64,000 bases of DNA from Madurella fahalii (GCA_029876055.1 CM056876.1:4650001-4714000), one strand, 5' to 3'; positions 12,447 through 24,800 are shown, numbered from the stretch's first letter. The notes: generated by a model not told the origin, from the letters alone. Translations and numbers: made by a program.

Positions 12447-13119
12447 CGAACTTCGCGGGCAATTGAGCGGTAGTGCGGGTACATGTATCTAGCAGCAGCG
12501 GGCCGTTTGACTTCTGCGTTGGACCTGCAGGCCGGAAACTTTGGAGTGATGCACGTTGTGTAAATACAAGGAATGAGGTTCTGCTCGGGAAACGTATTAA
12601 GATTGTCTCCCCCGTTACATGCCTGTGGCCTGTTGCTGTTTAACTCGGTCTTGCCCGTACCGTAAATGACTGCAATCCCCTTATTGGATAAGGTAAGGTA
12701 CTTAAAGCCAGCGATGCTGCGAGTACTACATACCCGTTTGGGAGGCTTGGACAAGGTAGTGGATGACATTCAGAAACCACATTGGCTCGCTTGACTGACA
12801 ACATGCTGCCAGACAAGGCAAGCCTAGATCCACCCTCGCCCCGAGCCAGACCACGGCGGAAACGGGTCCAACAAGTTACTCTTCGAAGGTATATTGAGTA
12901 ACACCTTTACAGCAGGACGTTGTTTGACATTCACGCCACATCAACGTATTACACTTCCCGAAAAGCTTGTCTTCCCGGCCGTCACCGGCTGGGACTACGC
13001 AAGCAGGTAGTTAGCATAGTACCGCTTGAACAGTAGCTATCGTTTAACGTGCCTTTAACCAGTTCGGTCGCACTTGAAGGAGGCCGAGGTGGCTTTGGGC
13101 AGAATTACTCTCTTAATCT
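12447..13119. other. intergenic, no gene recognised
   Basis: 3' flank of the xylanase and of the decayed minus-strand gene. No domain, RNA gene or repeat seen. Confidence 0.5.
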
Positions 13120-13510
13120 TCAGCGCCCCCTCCAAGCAGCCCATTCCTCCCAGCCCCCCATTCCCGAACTCTCCCCGCCACATCCATTGGTGCGCACGCT
13201 GAAGCCGTAGCCGGAGTCGTCGTGATACCTCCCCGAAAAGCCCCATTCGTAAACCTAAGCTTGTGGCGTGTCTTTGTGCTCGAACGAGATGGTGCCGGGG
13301 TCCGTCCTCGCTGTGGTCGAGCCGTCGTCGTGATAGATGGTGATGGTGGTTTCAGAGAAGTCGCAATCATTTCTGCCGCGCGTAAAGGTTTGGGCCCAGT
13401 CATCCCCGAAGACGTGGATGCCGACAGCGGGTTTGCAAAGGGTGGTTGCCGTGTCGGCGAGGAAGACGATGGCGACGACCGCCTCGAGAAAGGCCAAACG
13501 GGAAACGCAT
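13120..13510 (-). pseudogene. decayed small secreted protein gene
   Basis: On the minus strand the ATG at 13508-13510 begins a hydrophobic leader (MRFPF...), but the frame that continues the leader (AFLEAVVAIVFLADTATTLC) is shifted by one base. That frame then runs through VGIHVFGDDWAQTFTRGRND to a TAG at 13255-13257. After the TAG the same frame continues with VYEWGFSGRYHDDSGYGFSV and a Cys/Gly/Trp-rich tail to a TGA at 13120-13122. The continuity on both sides of the stop suggests one protein of about 125 residues, broken by a frameshift and a nonsense codon. Family not recognised. An intron removing the stop is possible but no good donor/acceptor pair stands out. Confidence 0.5.
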
Positions 13511-13551
13511 TGGGAAAATTGTAAGGCAAACTCTGGATTCGTCTTATATAA

Positions 13552-16500
13552 CTAGCTGTTATCCTCATCCGGCTCCGCATTGAGCTCATAGACACTATGA
13601 AACCCCGACGCCCCCTGATGAGGCTGGAGAGTAATAATCTTGGCGTCGCTCAGATCAACAACATCGTCTCCGGGCAAGGCCATAGGCGCAGAAAAGCCAA
13701 TGAGCTTCGTCGCCCGAGTGTTACAGATTCTGCAAATTGTGGAATATAGATTTGTGCCGTAGCTGTGCGTCATGTACCCCTTGATGCATGAGGAGCAGAA
13801 GGCGTGATTGCAAGGGCGCAGGCTGCCGAGATTCGCCGATCAGTAACCTGAAGGTATACAAAGATGTCCACCACGGATCAGATACGTAGGTAGCGAAGGT
13901 ACTCACATAGAATCGCAAAGCATCTTCCCGCAGCAGGTACACCCCACGTTATTCGCGCTGGCAATGTTCGAACCCAGCTGTATGACATCCCCGGCGGCAT
14001 CAAGATCTCCCACCCCCTTGATTCCAGCCAGATATGCGGCTCCATCAGTGGCCACACCTTCCTCGTACGACGCGAGAAACGGCAAACCCTGCTTGAGATA
14101 CATTTGCGGCGTGATGGGTGACGGCGGTGCCAACATGCCTGTGAGGGACTCAAAGGCCACTGAGTTGAGAATCTGCACACTCAAGATCGTGGCTCGGCCT
14201 TTGCACCACGTGTTGGGGCCAAAGGGGTCGGCGAGAATAGGCTGTCGGATCTTGGAGCCTGCAGCGATGCCCATCGCCCATCCGGTTTGACTTGTGTCGT
14301 GGCCATGATCAGGGTCAAGTTCGAATGCATAACGGGTGGGGAGGACTTACTCTTGTGGCTTTATCGGACGCCCTGTTGGGGCTGTTGACGCCGTAGCGGA
14401 AGCGGTCGGCATCCTCGGCGGAGCGGATCCGTGCTGGTAGGTCTGCCTCGGACTCGCAAAGGCCATGCTGGGTGGAGTGTTATCCTCCTTAGCTTCATAG
14501 CCTTGCGTCACGAGCAGTTTTGGTGGTCTCGGTGGCGGAGAGCCGGTGCTTCCCCAAGTGGCTGGCTGCGGTGCAGAGTAGCTTGAAGTTGGCGAATTAA
14601 TGGAAGGAGAATCTGTAGAGGGACATGAAAAGGGACTCGCGGATATGGGCGGGGACATGGACGGTGGTGAACTGGGCGCACTCGGAGAGAAACTTGGAGA
14701 TGCTGATCCGTAAGTCGGTTGTCCCGAAGCTGGAGGAGAAAAATTAGTCCACTCGCTGGCATGGCTCTGCTGCGGAATGGGTGGGTAGTTCTGTGACGGC
14801 GGATAGGTCTGTTGCGGGTAAGGCCTCTGCGGTGGAGTATAGAAGCTTGGTTGGGGCGGGGGTTCATGGGTATTCACTGGGTAAGGCGAAAGGCTATCAA
14901 CCAGGTACGGGTGACCCTGGCTAACGCATGTTGAATTTTGGGAGGATATGTCGTTCTGATATATCGGTTCGACAACCTGTACACCCTGTGTCTGGCCCTG
15001 GTATTGATATCCATATGCTTGTTGTTGAACGCTTCCTTGCTGGGATTGTGGCTGTTGGTATGGGTTCGTGTATGACGAGTATTGTCCTCCATAGCTGTGA
15101 TCCGGCGTCGGGCCATATGTTGGGACTGGCTGTTGAACCACGACAAGGTCTCCATCCGCTAGCCCCTGTTCCTGCAACGTCGACGCCCCGGTTCGTAATC
15201 TTCTTCCTTGATGGTAAAGTTCCAGATCGCTTAGATTCTTAACACCAGCCTTGGGAGCGACTTTCTGGTGTTCCGAGAAGCAACGTTCAAGCGTCCACCA
15301 TGGGGCCCACTCAACGTTCTCAGTCCGATCCTCGCCAGGATTGCTGTCCCTGTACTGAAGTGTCAAACGGAGCATGTAGACCGCTGTCATTCGGATGTCC
15401 ATCCCGGGATAGAAGTCAGTTGGGGAAGAGGCGTCTCCACATGATTGGTGCGGGTACGGATACTGCACTTGCGACTGGTAGAGATGGCGGAGATAAACGG
15501 GTCGATGTATATTGTCTGCCAGCTCGTCCTCGCCGCCCGGGTCATATTTTTGCGTCTCTGGGACCACTACGTTGGGGTTCTCGTCAAGAACAACGATCTG
15601 AGCACCGAGGTCGCCCGGTGTCTGGTGAGGGCGAGGGAAATATGGCCCCGCTTGCGAGAGATTAGGGGAGGCTGGGAGCTGCAACACCCATCTGTCTCCT
15701 GGGATGATTTCGAGTTGCATTCCACCGACTGTCTCCTTCCCGGTCACTTGCTTCTCCACCGAATACCCCGACCCCAGGGGCATGGCGACAAACTGTTTGA
15801 CAACATCCTTGCCGACGCAGACTCCATCAAGGTATTGCTGCGGAGGGATCGAGAGGTAGTCCTGTGTGGCAACCTTATAATCCGGGGGTGAGTTCCAAGG
15901 CAGCCCGGAAACAGCGTTGACGCCCCCAACAAATACACGGATCGCAAAAGCGTCCTGGTGAGCCTTGAAAGAGAGGAACATGGCTTCGCGTTGGTAAAGG
16001 GGAAAGAAGACGCCGCCCTTGCGTGCCATGTCTATGAGACTCTGGTTCCTTGAGGCTTCGAGCTTCTTGGAGATGCCGGCAATGTTGCTGACGGAAACCT
16101 TGCCGAGTCGGACCGGCTGATTGTGAGTTTTGCCGTCCTCGGGAAGACGTAACGTTCGATTGAAGGTGATCTCTAGCTCAGCGGGAAACGACGTGGCGAT
16201 GACCTTGCCGTCCTGGCAACGGACCCGTAGTCGGCGAAGGTTCTGCACGAAGGTGCCGAACTGCTCATTTCTACTCATCAGTGGCCCTTCCCCGGTCGTG
16301 GTGTCATAGCGAGACGGGCCGTCGACAACAGGAATCTGCAAGTTGCTCGGGAGCGCCTTGTCGCCATCCCAGCTCCGCGCTGCCCAGGTACCGTTCTTGG
16401 CAGATAGAACCTCCAGGTATCCGTGTTTGGCCAGCAATCGGTTGACCTGTGCGAGGGTCATAAACCAGGGGCCGCGAATCAGAACGGCGAGTCTCAGCGA

Positions 16501-16964
16501 GCTGCCTGGTTTCTTCAGACCGTCCAAGGTCAATCGAATCATGCATTCGGGAGGCCACCCTAGACAAGAAGTAGGCTCTCTGGTTATTATGACAGCATCT
16601 CCAATACTTGAAAGTAAAACTTAGTACCTTCTTCTAGTGATAGCACTTCAGCGACTGCTGTTAGGGGGTGAACCGGTTGTGCGGCGACTTCGACGACCCC
16701 TCGGGCGTTGGGGTCAGGCTCAAACGATGCCAACCATGACCCGAAGCCATTGAATGTCCCGATGTCATCTTCGGGTTGTACGTTAGAGTTCGAGCGCAGG
16801 CCTTTGCTATTGGTTCCCGGGTGCGGAGCTAGCGAGGGTGACGGATTGGGCGCATTTAGCACTATAAACTTTGGATCCAAGACCTCATCTTGACGCCAAG
16901 GGTCGGGTACATCCTTCGCTGGGTCTTTGCGGAACTTTCGGAGTTTGTTGGCCAACTTCTTCAT
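13552..16964 (-). CDS. ubiquitin-like and RING-finger protein, 1066 aa
   Basis: Four exons on the minus strand join in frame: 16964-16628, 16559-14351, 14290-13907 and 13822-13552 (introns of 68, 60 and 84 nt), total 3201 nt. From the N-terminus: a basic leader (MKKLANKLRKFRK); a long region of a type I recall from fungal hypothetical proteins (FVGGVNAVSGLPW, FVAMPLGSGYSVEKQVTGKE); a ubiquitin-like fold around residues 505-585 (LELYHQGRRLRTGASTLQEQ, GLADGDLVVVQQ); a Pro/Gln/Ser/Tyr-rich linker to about 848; then a conserved C-terminal part (GWAMGIAAGSKI) ending in a RING-like finger at about 967-1003 (CTCCGKML, LRPCNHAFCSSC, CRIC). This layout suggests an E3 ubiquitin ligase with a built-in ubiquitin-like module. 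Target unknown. The RING is completed only by splicing the last intron. Confidence 0.85.
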
Positions 16965-17347
16965 AGTGAGTGACGGGTACGCGGTGATCAGGAGATGCGC
17001 GTTGGGTCAAAACAAGTGCTGCCGCGAAAATCCTAAAACCTTCCCCGAGTGCGGGGACAGCCGATGCGGCTGAACGATGGGGTGCAGATCATCCCGCCAC
17101 TCAGTAGGCCCAGACCAGCAGCCACCGCGTTTAGCCATTTGGGATTAGCTGATTTTGTCCCTAGGGAGCTTGCTGACAGGGTATGGCATTTTATTATTCT
17201 TCCTACACCGCTTTACCCAAGATAGGGTGTGCCGGACCTTCTACCGCGTACATAGGAAAACCGTACCGTATAGGCCGGGTGAAAACCTATATCAACCGGT
17301 AATAGGAAACAATAGTAGTAGACGCCAGTTAGTTTGGGTATGGCATT
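16965..17347. other. upstream region of the UBL-RING gene
   Basis: Probable promoter of the minus-strand gene in the first 150 bp. No motif stands out. Confidence 0.4.
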
Positions 17348-17566
17348 TTAATATATCAATGTCATAAGATATGATTGCAACTGCCGGAAGCGCTGTATCG
17401 TGTCCCCTCTACGATTTGACGTCGGCCCGTTCTCGAGAAGCTTGGCTACGGTCTTCTCATCATCCCGGAAAACAGCAGCCTCTAGCACTATGCCGAAGTG
17501 TTTAACCAATGTGTGTTGACGTTGGCACAGTTGTACCAGAATGCTTACAAGGGTTACTCTATCCAT
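17348..17566 (-). pseudogene. ankyrin-like fragment
   Basis: The minus-strand frame contains ALV-type ankyrin spacing (FGIVLEAAVFRDDEKTVAKL followed by LENGP), close to one ankyrin repeat. The frame opens and closes without neighbours of the same type. Probably the tail of a lost NLR or ankyrin gene. Confidence 0.35.
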
Positions 17567-17704
17567 GAGCCGCCGATGTATATAGAAGGTCAGCTCTTAC
17601 AACCCCCAACCTAGATACTGCTAGAAGAAACTATAATATAGCCAAGCTGGGAACCCGGTTCGGCTTGGTGGCTCTTAGCCAAGGTCCTAGAAATCGGTTT
17701 GTTC

Positions 17705-17742
17705 TATTTTATTTTATTTTATTTTATTTTTTTTTTTTTTTT
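17705..17742. repeat. (TTTTA)n / poly-T low-complexity tract
   Basis: Five TTTTA-like units run into a T tract of about 17 bases. Confidence 0.9.
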
Positions 17743-19175
17743 ACTTTTCTTTCTCGCAGATACTAGTACGAATTTGGAGCCCCAATAGCGCCATTCCGGC
17801 AGCCATTTGATGTGAGCGCCTATAAACCAGTCTCAGCCTCTACCTCTTCATACATGTACTTCTGCGACTCTCCGAAAACATTTGCTGATGTTCAGATGCC
17901 CAATCCCGCACACGCCGGATGCCCGGCACACCGCTTACAGTTTGCGTCATTTGTTTTCTATTAGACCCAAGATGTTGCAGGACTGCATCGATTAATTCTT
18001 GGTAATACTTGTCGTCATCTATTCACTTGGAAGATCAAGGTAAGTAGACCAAAACTCAGCCAGTACCATATTGGAGCTCTCACCTGGTTGCTTGCTAAAT
18101 TGTTTGAGGTCCATCTAGGTGCTTTTGAAATCCGCGTCCTTTTCTTTCTTCCTTTTTCGTTTTGCCTCTCTCCTCCCCAGTGAGTCAATTAAGATTTATC
18201 TTAAAGTTGCTTTTGAGAAGGACTTCAGAACCATGACAACAAATGGGCTCAGATCTGCTAAACCCGGGTCTGGGTCATTTTCCCTTCATTATCAATAGCA
18301 CCATCCGCGCGTCCATTTTTCTCTCGAATGGCTCGTCGACAAAGAAGATAACCCTCTTATATCTGGTCCATCTGACATCTATCGCGTATTCCATGATGAA
18401 CAGGCGAGGTAGGCGTATTTCCTGGACAAAACCCAGTCTTTCCTCCTGACCCGTGGCGCCCGGGGTTCTTGGATCCTTACTATACTGATGTCAAGGACAT
18501 CCCAAGCCTGCCGGTGAAGCTTCCTCTGACAGCGGTTTTGCGCTGGCCTCCTCGTTGGCTGTGTCTATGCCCGATCGAGATTGCAAAGGGTCGCTAGCGA
18601 GGTTGACAGAGACAACGAGGAATAGAATCCGGAGCTTATGTCCTGTCACCGGATTATATCAAACCTGCGGGAAGAGAGCCCCATCCGGTCCTATGTCTCC
18701 TCGGAAGTTGGCAGTTACTCTTTCAACATCTCCAAGACGGCTTGGAGCCTTGGCGTCCTGACTTTGTGCTGGACATATATATTCTCGTTCAGTTGCTCGA
18801 GATGCAGAGTGAAAAGGTGCAATATCAGATTATGGGCCTTGGCCGAAAGCGCGAATTATGATTTGTCTAGACGGCACGTCCCCGGCACTAACGGGGTGAC
18901 GCTGCGCAACCCTTGAGTCCCAAACTAGGCTAGTCTGTCAGCGGCAAAGGGCTATCACCACGGATTGCTTGCTTCGGCAACGACATCCAGCTTGATCCAG
19001 TCTTGTTGGCCCAGGGCTTGCTTCGATACTTGATATCCTGGAACCAACAATCAAGGCACGAAAATTGGAACTTTTGGGGAAGATATTCGTTCAACATCTA
19101 CCTTAGCTCTAAGTAACGTTAACCCTAATGATCCAAATTTGATAATCGGCGTCCAGCGCCTACCGTCCTTACATC
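17743..19175. other. 1.4-kb stretch without recognised gene
   Basis: Small plus-strand frames at 18243-18449, 18555-18761 and 18638-18916 overlap in different phases and show no motif. Possibly a heavily decayed gene. Confidence 0.4.
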
Positions 19176-19589
19176 TCAAGAAGAGCACACCAGAACGCCC
19201 CAGCCGTTTATCTGGCAAGTGCATCCCAATCCCTCATCACAGTCGGCATCAGTCTCGCATATGTCATCTTCCTGTGATCCTCCCTTCCCCTTCCCCTTTT
19301 CCTTTCCCTTTCCCTTTCCCTTTCCACCGTCAGATTGCGGCGATTTTCCCTTAGCCTTTCCCGCTCTCTTCCCACCGCCAGATTACTGCGATCCTCCCTT
19401 CCCCTTTGCCGCTCCCTTTCCACCATCAGTGGCCACGCGGGCATATTGGCCATAGGCGTGGGCGTTGTCGTGGCCCTCCGGGGCGGACTGTGCCATTTGA
19501 GCCGACTGACTACCGGCGCCGTGCTGAGCTGCGGCTGCTGAAGCCCCGAAAACGCCAACGGCGAGGATGACAAACCTGGAGAGCTGCAT
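19176..19589 (-). pseudogene. Gly/Lys-rich secreted protein with internal stop
   Basis: The ATG at 19587-19589 (minus) gives a signal peptide (MQLSRFVILAVGVFG ASA type), then a Gln/Ala/His-rich segment. A Gly-Lys repeat tract follows, coded by the CCCTTT/TTTCCC repeats visible on the plus strand at 19280-19330. A TAA interrupts the frame between two copies of a similar GGSQ/SGGGK block. The same frame then stays open through more GK repeats to a cysteine-bearing tail (DICETDADCDEGLGCTC) and a TGA at 19176-19178. One C-to-T change (CAA to TAA) would explain the break. It looks like a cell-wall or effector-like secreted protein; family unknown. Confidence 0.55.
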
Positions 19590-19861
19590 TTTCAATGTAT
19601 AAGGGGTGAAAGAGGACTGGATGGAGATGGGATTGTTTTTGGAGTGTATGGCTGGATTTGGCGTTGGTTTTTGTAGAAGCTGAAGAAGCTATATCAAAGC
19701 CGCTGGAAGTTGTCGAATACTGTAAGTTGCTGATGGTACTGAAGATGTAGAAGAAGATGATGCGATGACGAGAAGAATAAAATCTGTTCCAAAGGGAGAT
19801 ATCTGGGTCTATATATAATGATCTGGAACCCTAACTTACTCATTCAGAAGACTACTAAAAC

Positions 19862-20344
19862 TATCATGCAGCAGATCAGCCAGGGCTAAACTCAGGATCG
19901 GGATCAGGATCAGGGCCAGGATCAGGGCCAGGATCAAGGCCAAAGCCATCGTCAGAACCAAGAAGCTTTACAGGAAGAGCCAACAGTAGGTGAGGCGTTA
20001 AGCAGGGCTTGGGAGGGCCGTTAGAAGAAGCAAGTCAGAGGCTAGTCTACTAGGCTAGCCAACGATGGGTCCCCTGGTACTACTATTTACCAACAATGCA
20101 CTACAGAGGAGAGGCACCAAGATCTAACAAAAGCCCAGAGCTCCCGATTGGAACAGGCCCGCACGGAGTAACTGAGAGACTACTTGTTTAAGTAACTGGT
20201 CACAGGCTGCCCTACTCCCTATTGTATATGTGGGTGTGTCAGGGAAAGTGAAACAGTGGATCATCTTGTTGTATGCTGCACAAAACCACCTAAGCCTAAA
20301 ACTTGGCGAAGAGCTGAACTTCGTATTACCTACCGGGGATCTTA
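19862..20344 (+). pseudogene. LINE (Tad1-like) 3' coding end, left part
   Basis: One frame stays open, apart from scattered TAG/TAA/TGA, through a Gln/Asp/Gly repeat (19893-19945). It then shows the end of a non-LTR retrotransposon ORF2: KAQSSRLEQART, a LVTGCPTPYCICG cysteine pair, then ESETVDHLVVCC and TWRRAELR. The S-x-L-x-Q-x-RT and C-x-C-G...ETV-x-H-x-x-x-x-C spacing is what follows the RNase H/RT part in fungal Tad-type elements. The reading is cut by the chromovirus at 20345 and resumes after 28885. Confidence 0.6.
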
Positions 20345-20702
20345 TGTGAGGACCGGCTGAGCGGGGCCAGCGTGAGGCGCGGTCCGGAAGCCTCGGAGCC
20401 GCAGCGTAAGCGAGCCTCAGAAGCAACAACGGCACTAAGCTGGAATAGCATAATTAGCACGTCAGATGAGCGTCGAAGGAGCGCACCAGCAAGGAGGACG
20501 ACAAAGCAGCAGAGCGGGGAAGTAAGCCCTAGCGATACTGTCACGGGCATAAGAAGGAGGGCGGGAGACAGAGCTTAGGAGAGAGGCAGAGTTCAATGAG
20601 ACCACCACTCGACCCCTAACGAGCACTCTACTCCTATATTACGCGTACACTGCTTGTACCCAGACACTCTGGTCTTCTACCCTTAGATCCTTGATCCTCA
20701 CA
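20345..20702 (+). repeat. 5' LTR of chromovirus
   Basis: Begins TGTGAGGA and ends TCCTCACA (8-bp terminal inverted repeat). Aligns without gaps to 28523-28880. Confidence 0.95.
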
Positions 20703-20704
20703 TG

Positions 20705-20713
20705 TTGAACTCT
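20705..20713 (+). promoter_or_regulatory. candidate primer binding site (possible self-priming)
   Basis: TTGAACTCT begins two bases after the 5' LTR, where a primer binding site is expected. It is the exact complement of AGAGTTCAA at 20588-20596 inside the LTR. With a two-base bulge, GCCT extends the pairing. I see no obvious tRNA 3' end complement. This resembles the self-primed Tf1-type arrangement; inference only. Confidence 0.4.
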
Positions 20714-20989
20714 TTGCCTTCCGGGCGACTAGACCGTCCGGGACGAGCATAGTACCAAGGCGTCAACGCGCTACTCTCAATCAGCTTGCAAGCGAAACAG
20801 AAGGCTCGCTTATATCAAATAGCCAGCCTTCCAGCAGCGCTTAACTCCCTGACATCCCTGAGATTCCCGACGCTCAAGTCCTTAATCCCCTTAGTATGAC
20901 CTAAGGATACCTGCCTACGGACAATCCGCTCGCTAGCCGTTCCCCCGCAGCGTAGCTGGGTACACTGCCGCCTGAGCGCCAGCAGCGAC

Positions 20990-21719
20990 TGCTAGAGGAG
21001 GAGCAACAACTTGACGAGGAGATCGCTATCGCTCGAAGACAGGCAATGCTGTGCCGTAAGAGAGCTGAGCTAGAGCTGCTCCTCCGAGACCAACCTGTCC
21101 CGGAGCCCGAACCTCTGTCTCATCCAACGGTATATCCTTCCCGGGAGGCTCTCTTGACCCCCCCTAACCCCACTCTTGCGAGCCCTGTAGGCGTAACGCC
21201 CCAGCAGCTCGGAGCAGTCGTACTAGGAGGAGTGACTTGGAAGACCCCGGCGCTCACCTATCCTACGTACAATGGGTCCAGTGCAACTGCCCTTTGCAAT
21301 TTCCTCTTCGACTGCAAAGCGAACTTCGCCCTTATCGGCAATGTTCTAAGCAGCGACCGCGTTATATATACGGTGAGCTGCCTCTACGGGACCCCAAAGA
21401 ACGCTTGCCAGCTACGTACCAGCAGCTGGTAAGCACCGCTCGGCGGATCGAAGATAGTCAGCGAGCCGAAGGAACGTCGGGCTACCGCTCCTGGCCGCGA
21501 CCCCCTACCGCCCTCGAGCTAGGCAATAGGAGCGCTCAAGCCCCGCCAATGCGACTAGGGCGCAACGTTGTCTGCTATAACTGCGGAAAGGAGGGCTATA
21601 TCGCTAGGAATTGTCTGTCGGGGCCGTCCAACCCCCCAGTACTGGAGAGGGCGGACAAGCAGCAACAACGCTGCTATACCTATAACCAGCCCGGGCACTA
21701 CTCGACCAATTGCCCCTAA
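20990..21719 (+). pseudogene. chromovirus gag remnant
   Basis: Two frames cover it. The first (about 21046-21370) has the PTYNGSSATALCNFLFDCKA capsid start. The second (about 21370-21719) carries the C-terminal part with two CCHC knuckles, CYNCGKEGYIARNC and CYTYNQPGHYSTNC. In each knuckle one ligand is replaced by Tyr (His to Tyr in the first, Cys to Tyr in the second), both single transitions. The capsid middle seems shortened where the frames meet. Confidence 0.8.
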
Positions 21720-21889
21720 GCGGTCTGCGGACGATGCGACTAGGTAGGCCATACAGCGCTCCGATGCCCCAACGACAGCCTTATCAGCAACAGCAACCAG
21801 ACCCCTCTGCGAGAACGCGCTAGGGCCGTAGCGGCGGAGCGATAGGACAACGCGGGGGGCACCTCTCGTCGTATAGAATCCGATGTTAT

Positions 21890-24800
21890 GGTCAGATTGC
21901 AGGGGAGTTGGAAGAAGGCACCTGCAATGCTCGATTCGGGAGCGGATTACAATCTGATCAGCTATAGCTACCTTGCTAAGCACTCCCTCTTCGAACACTT
22001 CGAGCCGTCTATAGGGCTTACTGGTATCGGAAATAAACCTGTATGAACTTACGGAGTGTATCCCCTCTATGTGCGTGCTACCGACTGCAAAGGCAGAACT
22101 CAGACGTACCTTCTGCGCCTTATAGTCGTAGATATCGAGCCCTTTGTCGTCATTCTCGGCCAGCCTTGGCTCGAGATGGCCAACCCCGATATCGACTTCT
22201 GAAGCAAGATGTGGATGTACCTGCCTGAGGCGCTACGAGTGAGCTTATGCGTTGAGCCTAAGCAACCGTAGGCGGGATCTGTATTCGCCCTCGCAGCTAT
22301 TGTCCCCTCTAGCGAGTGTCAAAAGGGTCAGGCGCTAGTCCAAGGATCAGGATCATAGGATCTAGTGCAGGAGTTAAACCTATGTATTCTAGTCAGCTAA
22401 AGCAGGCTGGTAGCTAACTGCGCCAGTGTACGGACGTTATCCTATACGCGTATCTCGTCTATAAAAGGAGCAATCTCTCTAGCAAAGATAGACGGGATAG
22501 AGGAGAGCAACAGAACACAAGAGGGACAATCAACACAATCAAGAGAAGACATACATAAAATCCTGAACTGTCATTTCCCAAGATTCAGAGGTGCCGTGTT
22601 TCCGACAGCGAGGACCCCGCTAACGTAACGTACGAGTTAGAGTAGCTGCAGCTCCCCGAGGCTTACCGGGTGTATAAGAAGCTGTTCTATAAGTCTGGGA
22701 TTTTGCCTTTCCCCTAGACGACGATGAAGCATCGTATCGAACTTGTAGACGGCGCGCAGCTACCCTAGGGGCCGATTTACCCACTAGGGGCAATAGAGCT
22801 CGAGACCCTATGTAAATGGCTTAAGGCCGCTACAGAGAAGGGCTGGATACAACCCTCAATAAGCCCTGCAAGCGCCCCTATCCTATTCGTCCCAAAGAAG
22901 GGAGGCGAATTGCGCCTTGTCGTCGACTACCGAGGACTAAATGCGGTAATACGCAAGAACTGCGTACCTATCCCGCTGATTGGAGAGATCCTTAACCGCC
23001 TGTTATCGGCCAAGATCTATACCAAGATCGACTTAAAGGATGTGTACTATCGTATCAGGCTCAGCGAGGGCGACGAGTGGAAGACCGCCTTTCGCATACG
23101 ATACGGCCACTACGAGTTCCGTATAATGCCGATGGGGTTAGCCAACGCCCTAGCGACCTTCTAGACGTATATCAACCAAGCATTATCTGGACTGGTGGAC
23201 GTTATATATATCGTCTACTTAGACGATATCCTGATCTACAGCGACGACGAAGCAGCGTATGAGTAGTATATAAAAGAAGTCCTCGATCGATTGGAAAAGG
23301 CCGACCTCTACACCAATCTCAAGAAGTGCCAATTCTATACTACTGAAGTCGAGTTCCTAGGGTATATAATCTTACCCGAGGGGATCGCTATAGAGCCGTC
23401 CCGTGTCGAGTCCGTTATGTAGTAGCCGCTCCTCTATAGCATATACGATATCTAGGTCTTCTTAGGATTTACAGGGTTCTACTGTCATTTCATTAGAAAC
23501 TATTCGAAGATCTATACCCCTCTAACAGACCTCCTACGCGGCGACCAGAAACGCCTATTCGTGCTCACAGAGGAGGCGGCCGAAGCGTTCGAGCTACTAA
23601 GAAGCAAGTTTAGCGAGGCCCCTATCCTCAAGTATTTCGATCCCTCCCTGCCTATCCATGTAGAGACAGATGCCTCGAAGCGCGCGATTGGAGCTATGCT
23701 CTCGCAGCTCTACGAGGATCGGTAGCATCTGGTCGCCTTTAGGTTAAGGAAGCTTATACCTGAAGAGACGCACTACGATACTGGAGATGGGGAGCTGCTT
23801 ATGCTCGTCGACGCCTTCTGTACCTGGTCTCAGTACCTCTTCTATACCTAAGTCCCGATTATGGTCTTGACAGACTATCTTAACCTGGAGTATTGGAAGA
23901 CCAAGAAGAGGCCGAGCTAGCGACAGCTGCGTTAGAGCGATAACTTAGCTGCATTTGACTTCGTTATTAAGTACCGCCCTGGTATTTAGAACCCCGCTAA
24001 CGGTCTTTTATGTAGGCCAGACTATATAGAAGAGGAAGAAGTGGACGAAAACGCTGAGAACCCGCTGCTTCAACTCCTGTAGGACAGGGTTGAACGAGGG
24101 CAATAAGAGAACCCCGGCCCTTGCCCTGTTGTTACGGCAGTCCGAGGACTGCTCCGACTATGTCCTGAAGCTGCGTTGCCGTTGCGTATGAGGATAGCTG
24201 AAGACGAAGAAGCTATTGAAGAAGAAAAAGAAGAGTTTAAGAGGTTGCTGCTGAGTTAAGAAGGCTAGAGCGATATAGTCGTCTAAAAGGTCTAGGACTA
24301 CGGCGAGAAGCGCAGCTGTAGCTCTATAGATAAGGACGAGGGTATTATATCTGATGTTTATAAGTAGATACATGTCGTTAGCGCTAGCCCCCCCGAGGGA
24401 CCGTATTGTAGTTATTATACTATATTTAGCGTCGGGGGCCTCTGCCGTCGTATAGGGAATAACTCTTATAATAAGGCTATACCTGATTACTATATACCTA
24501 TTATAGATGCCTCTAGTGCTAAAAACAGAGATTATAGGACCTAGGCGAAAGGAGAGTAGCTCTCTTTAGAAGAGTTGTTGCTTGAAGAGCAATAGAAAGA
24601 TCAATGGCTTTAGTCGGACACTCGGAGGAAGTGGCGTAGCAGTAGCAAAGGCTCGTAGAGAAAAGGAGAGGACAGGCTCGTCCGTTACTAAGGTAGAGTA
24701 TATATTCCCCCCTCCCTTAGGTACGAGCTAATTAAGAGCTATTATAACGCACTAACCGCAGGCCATAGAGGCTTTAAGAAGACGCAAGAGCGCCTAGGGC

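Noticed and set aside
21555..21998. Minus-strand frame across gag
   Set aside because: Antisense to zinc-knuckle gag; no independent protein-like signal, unlike the region at 26130-27415.
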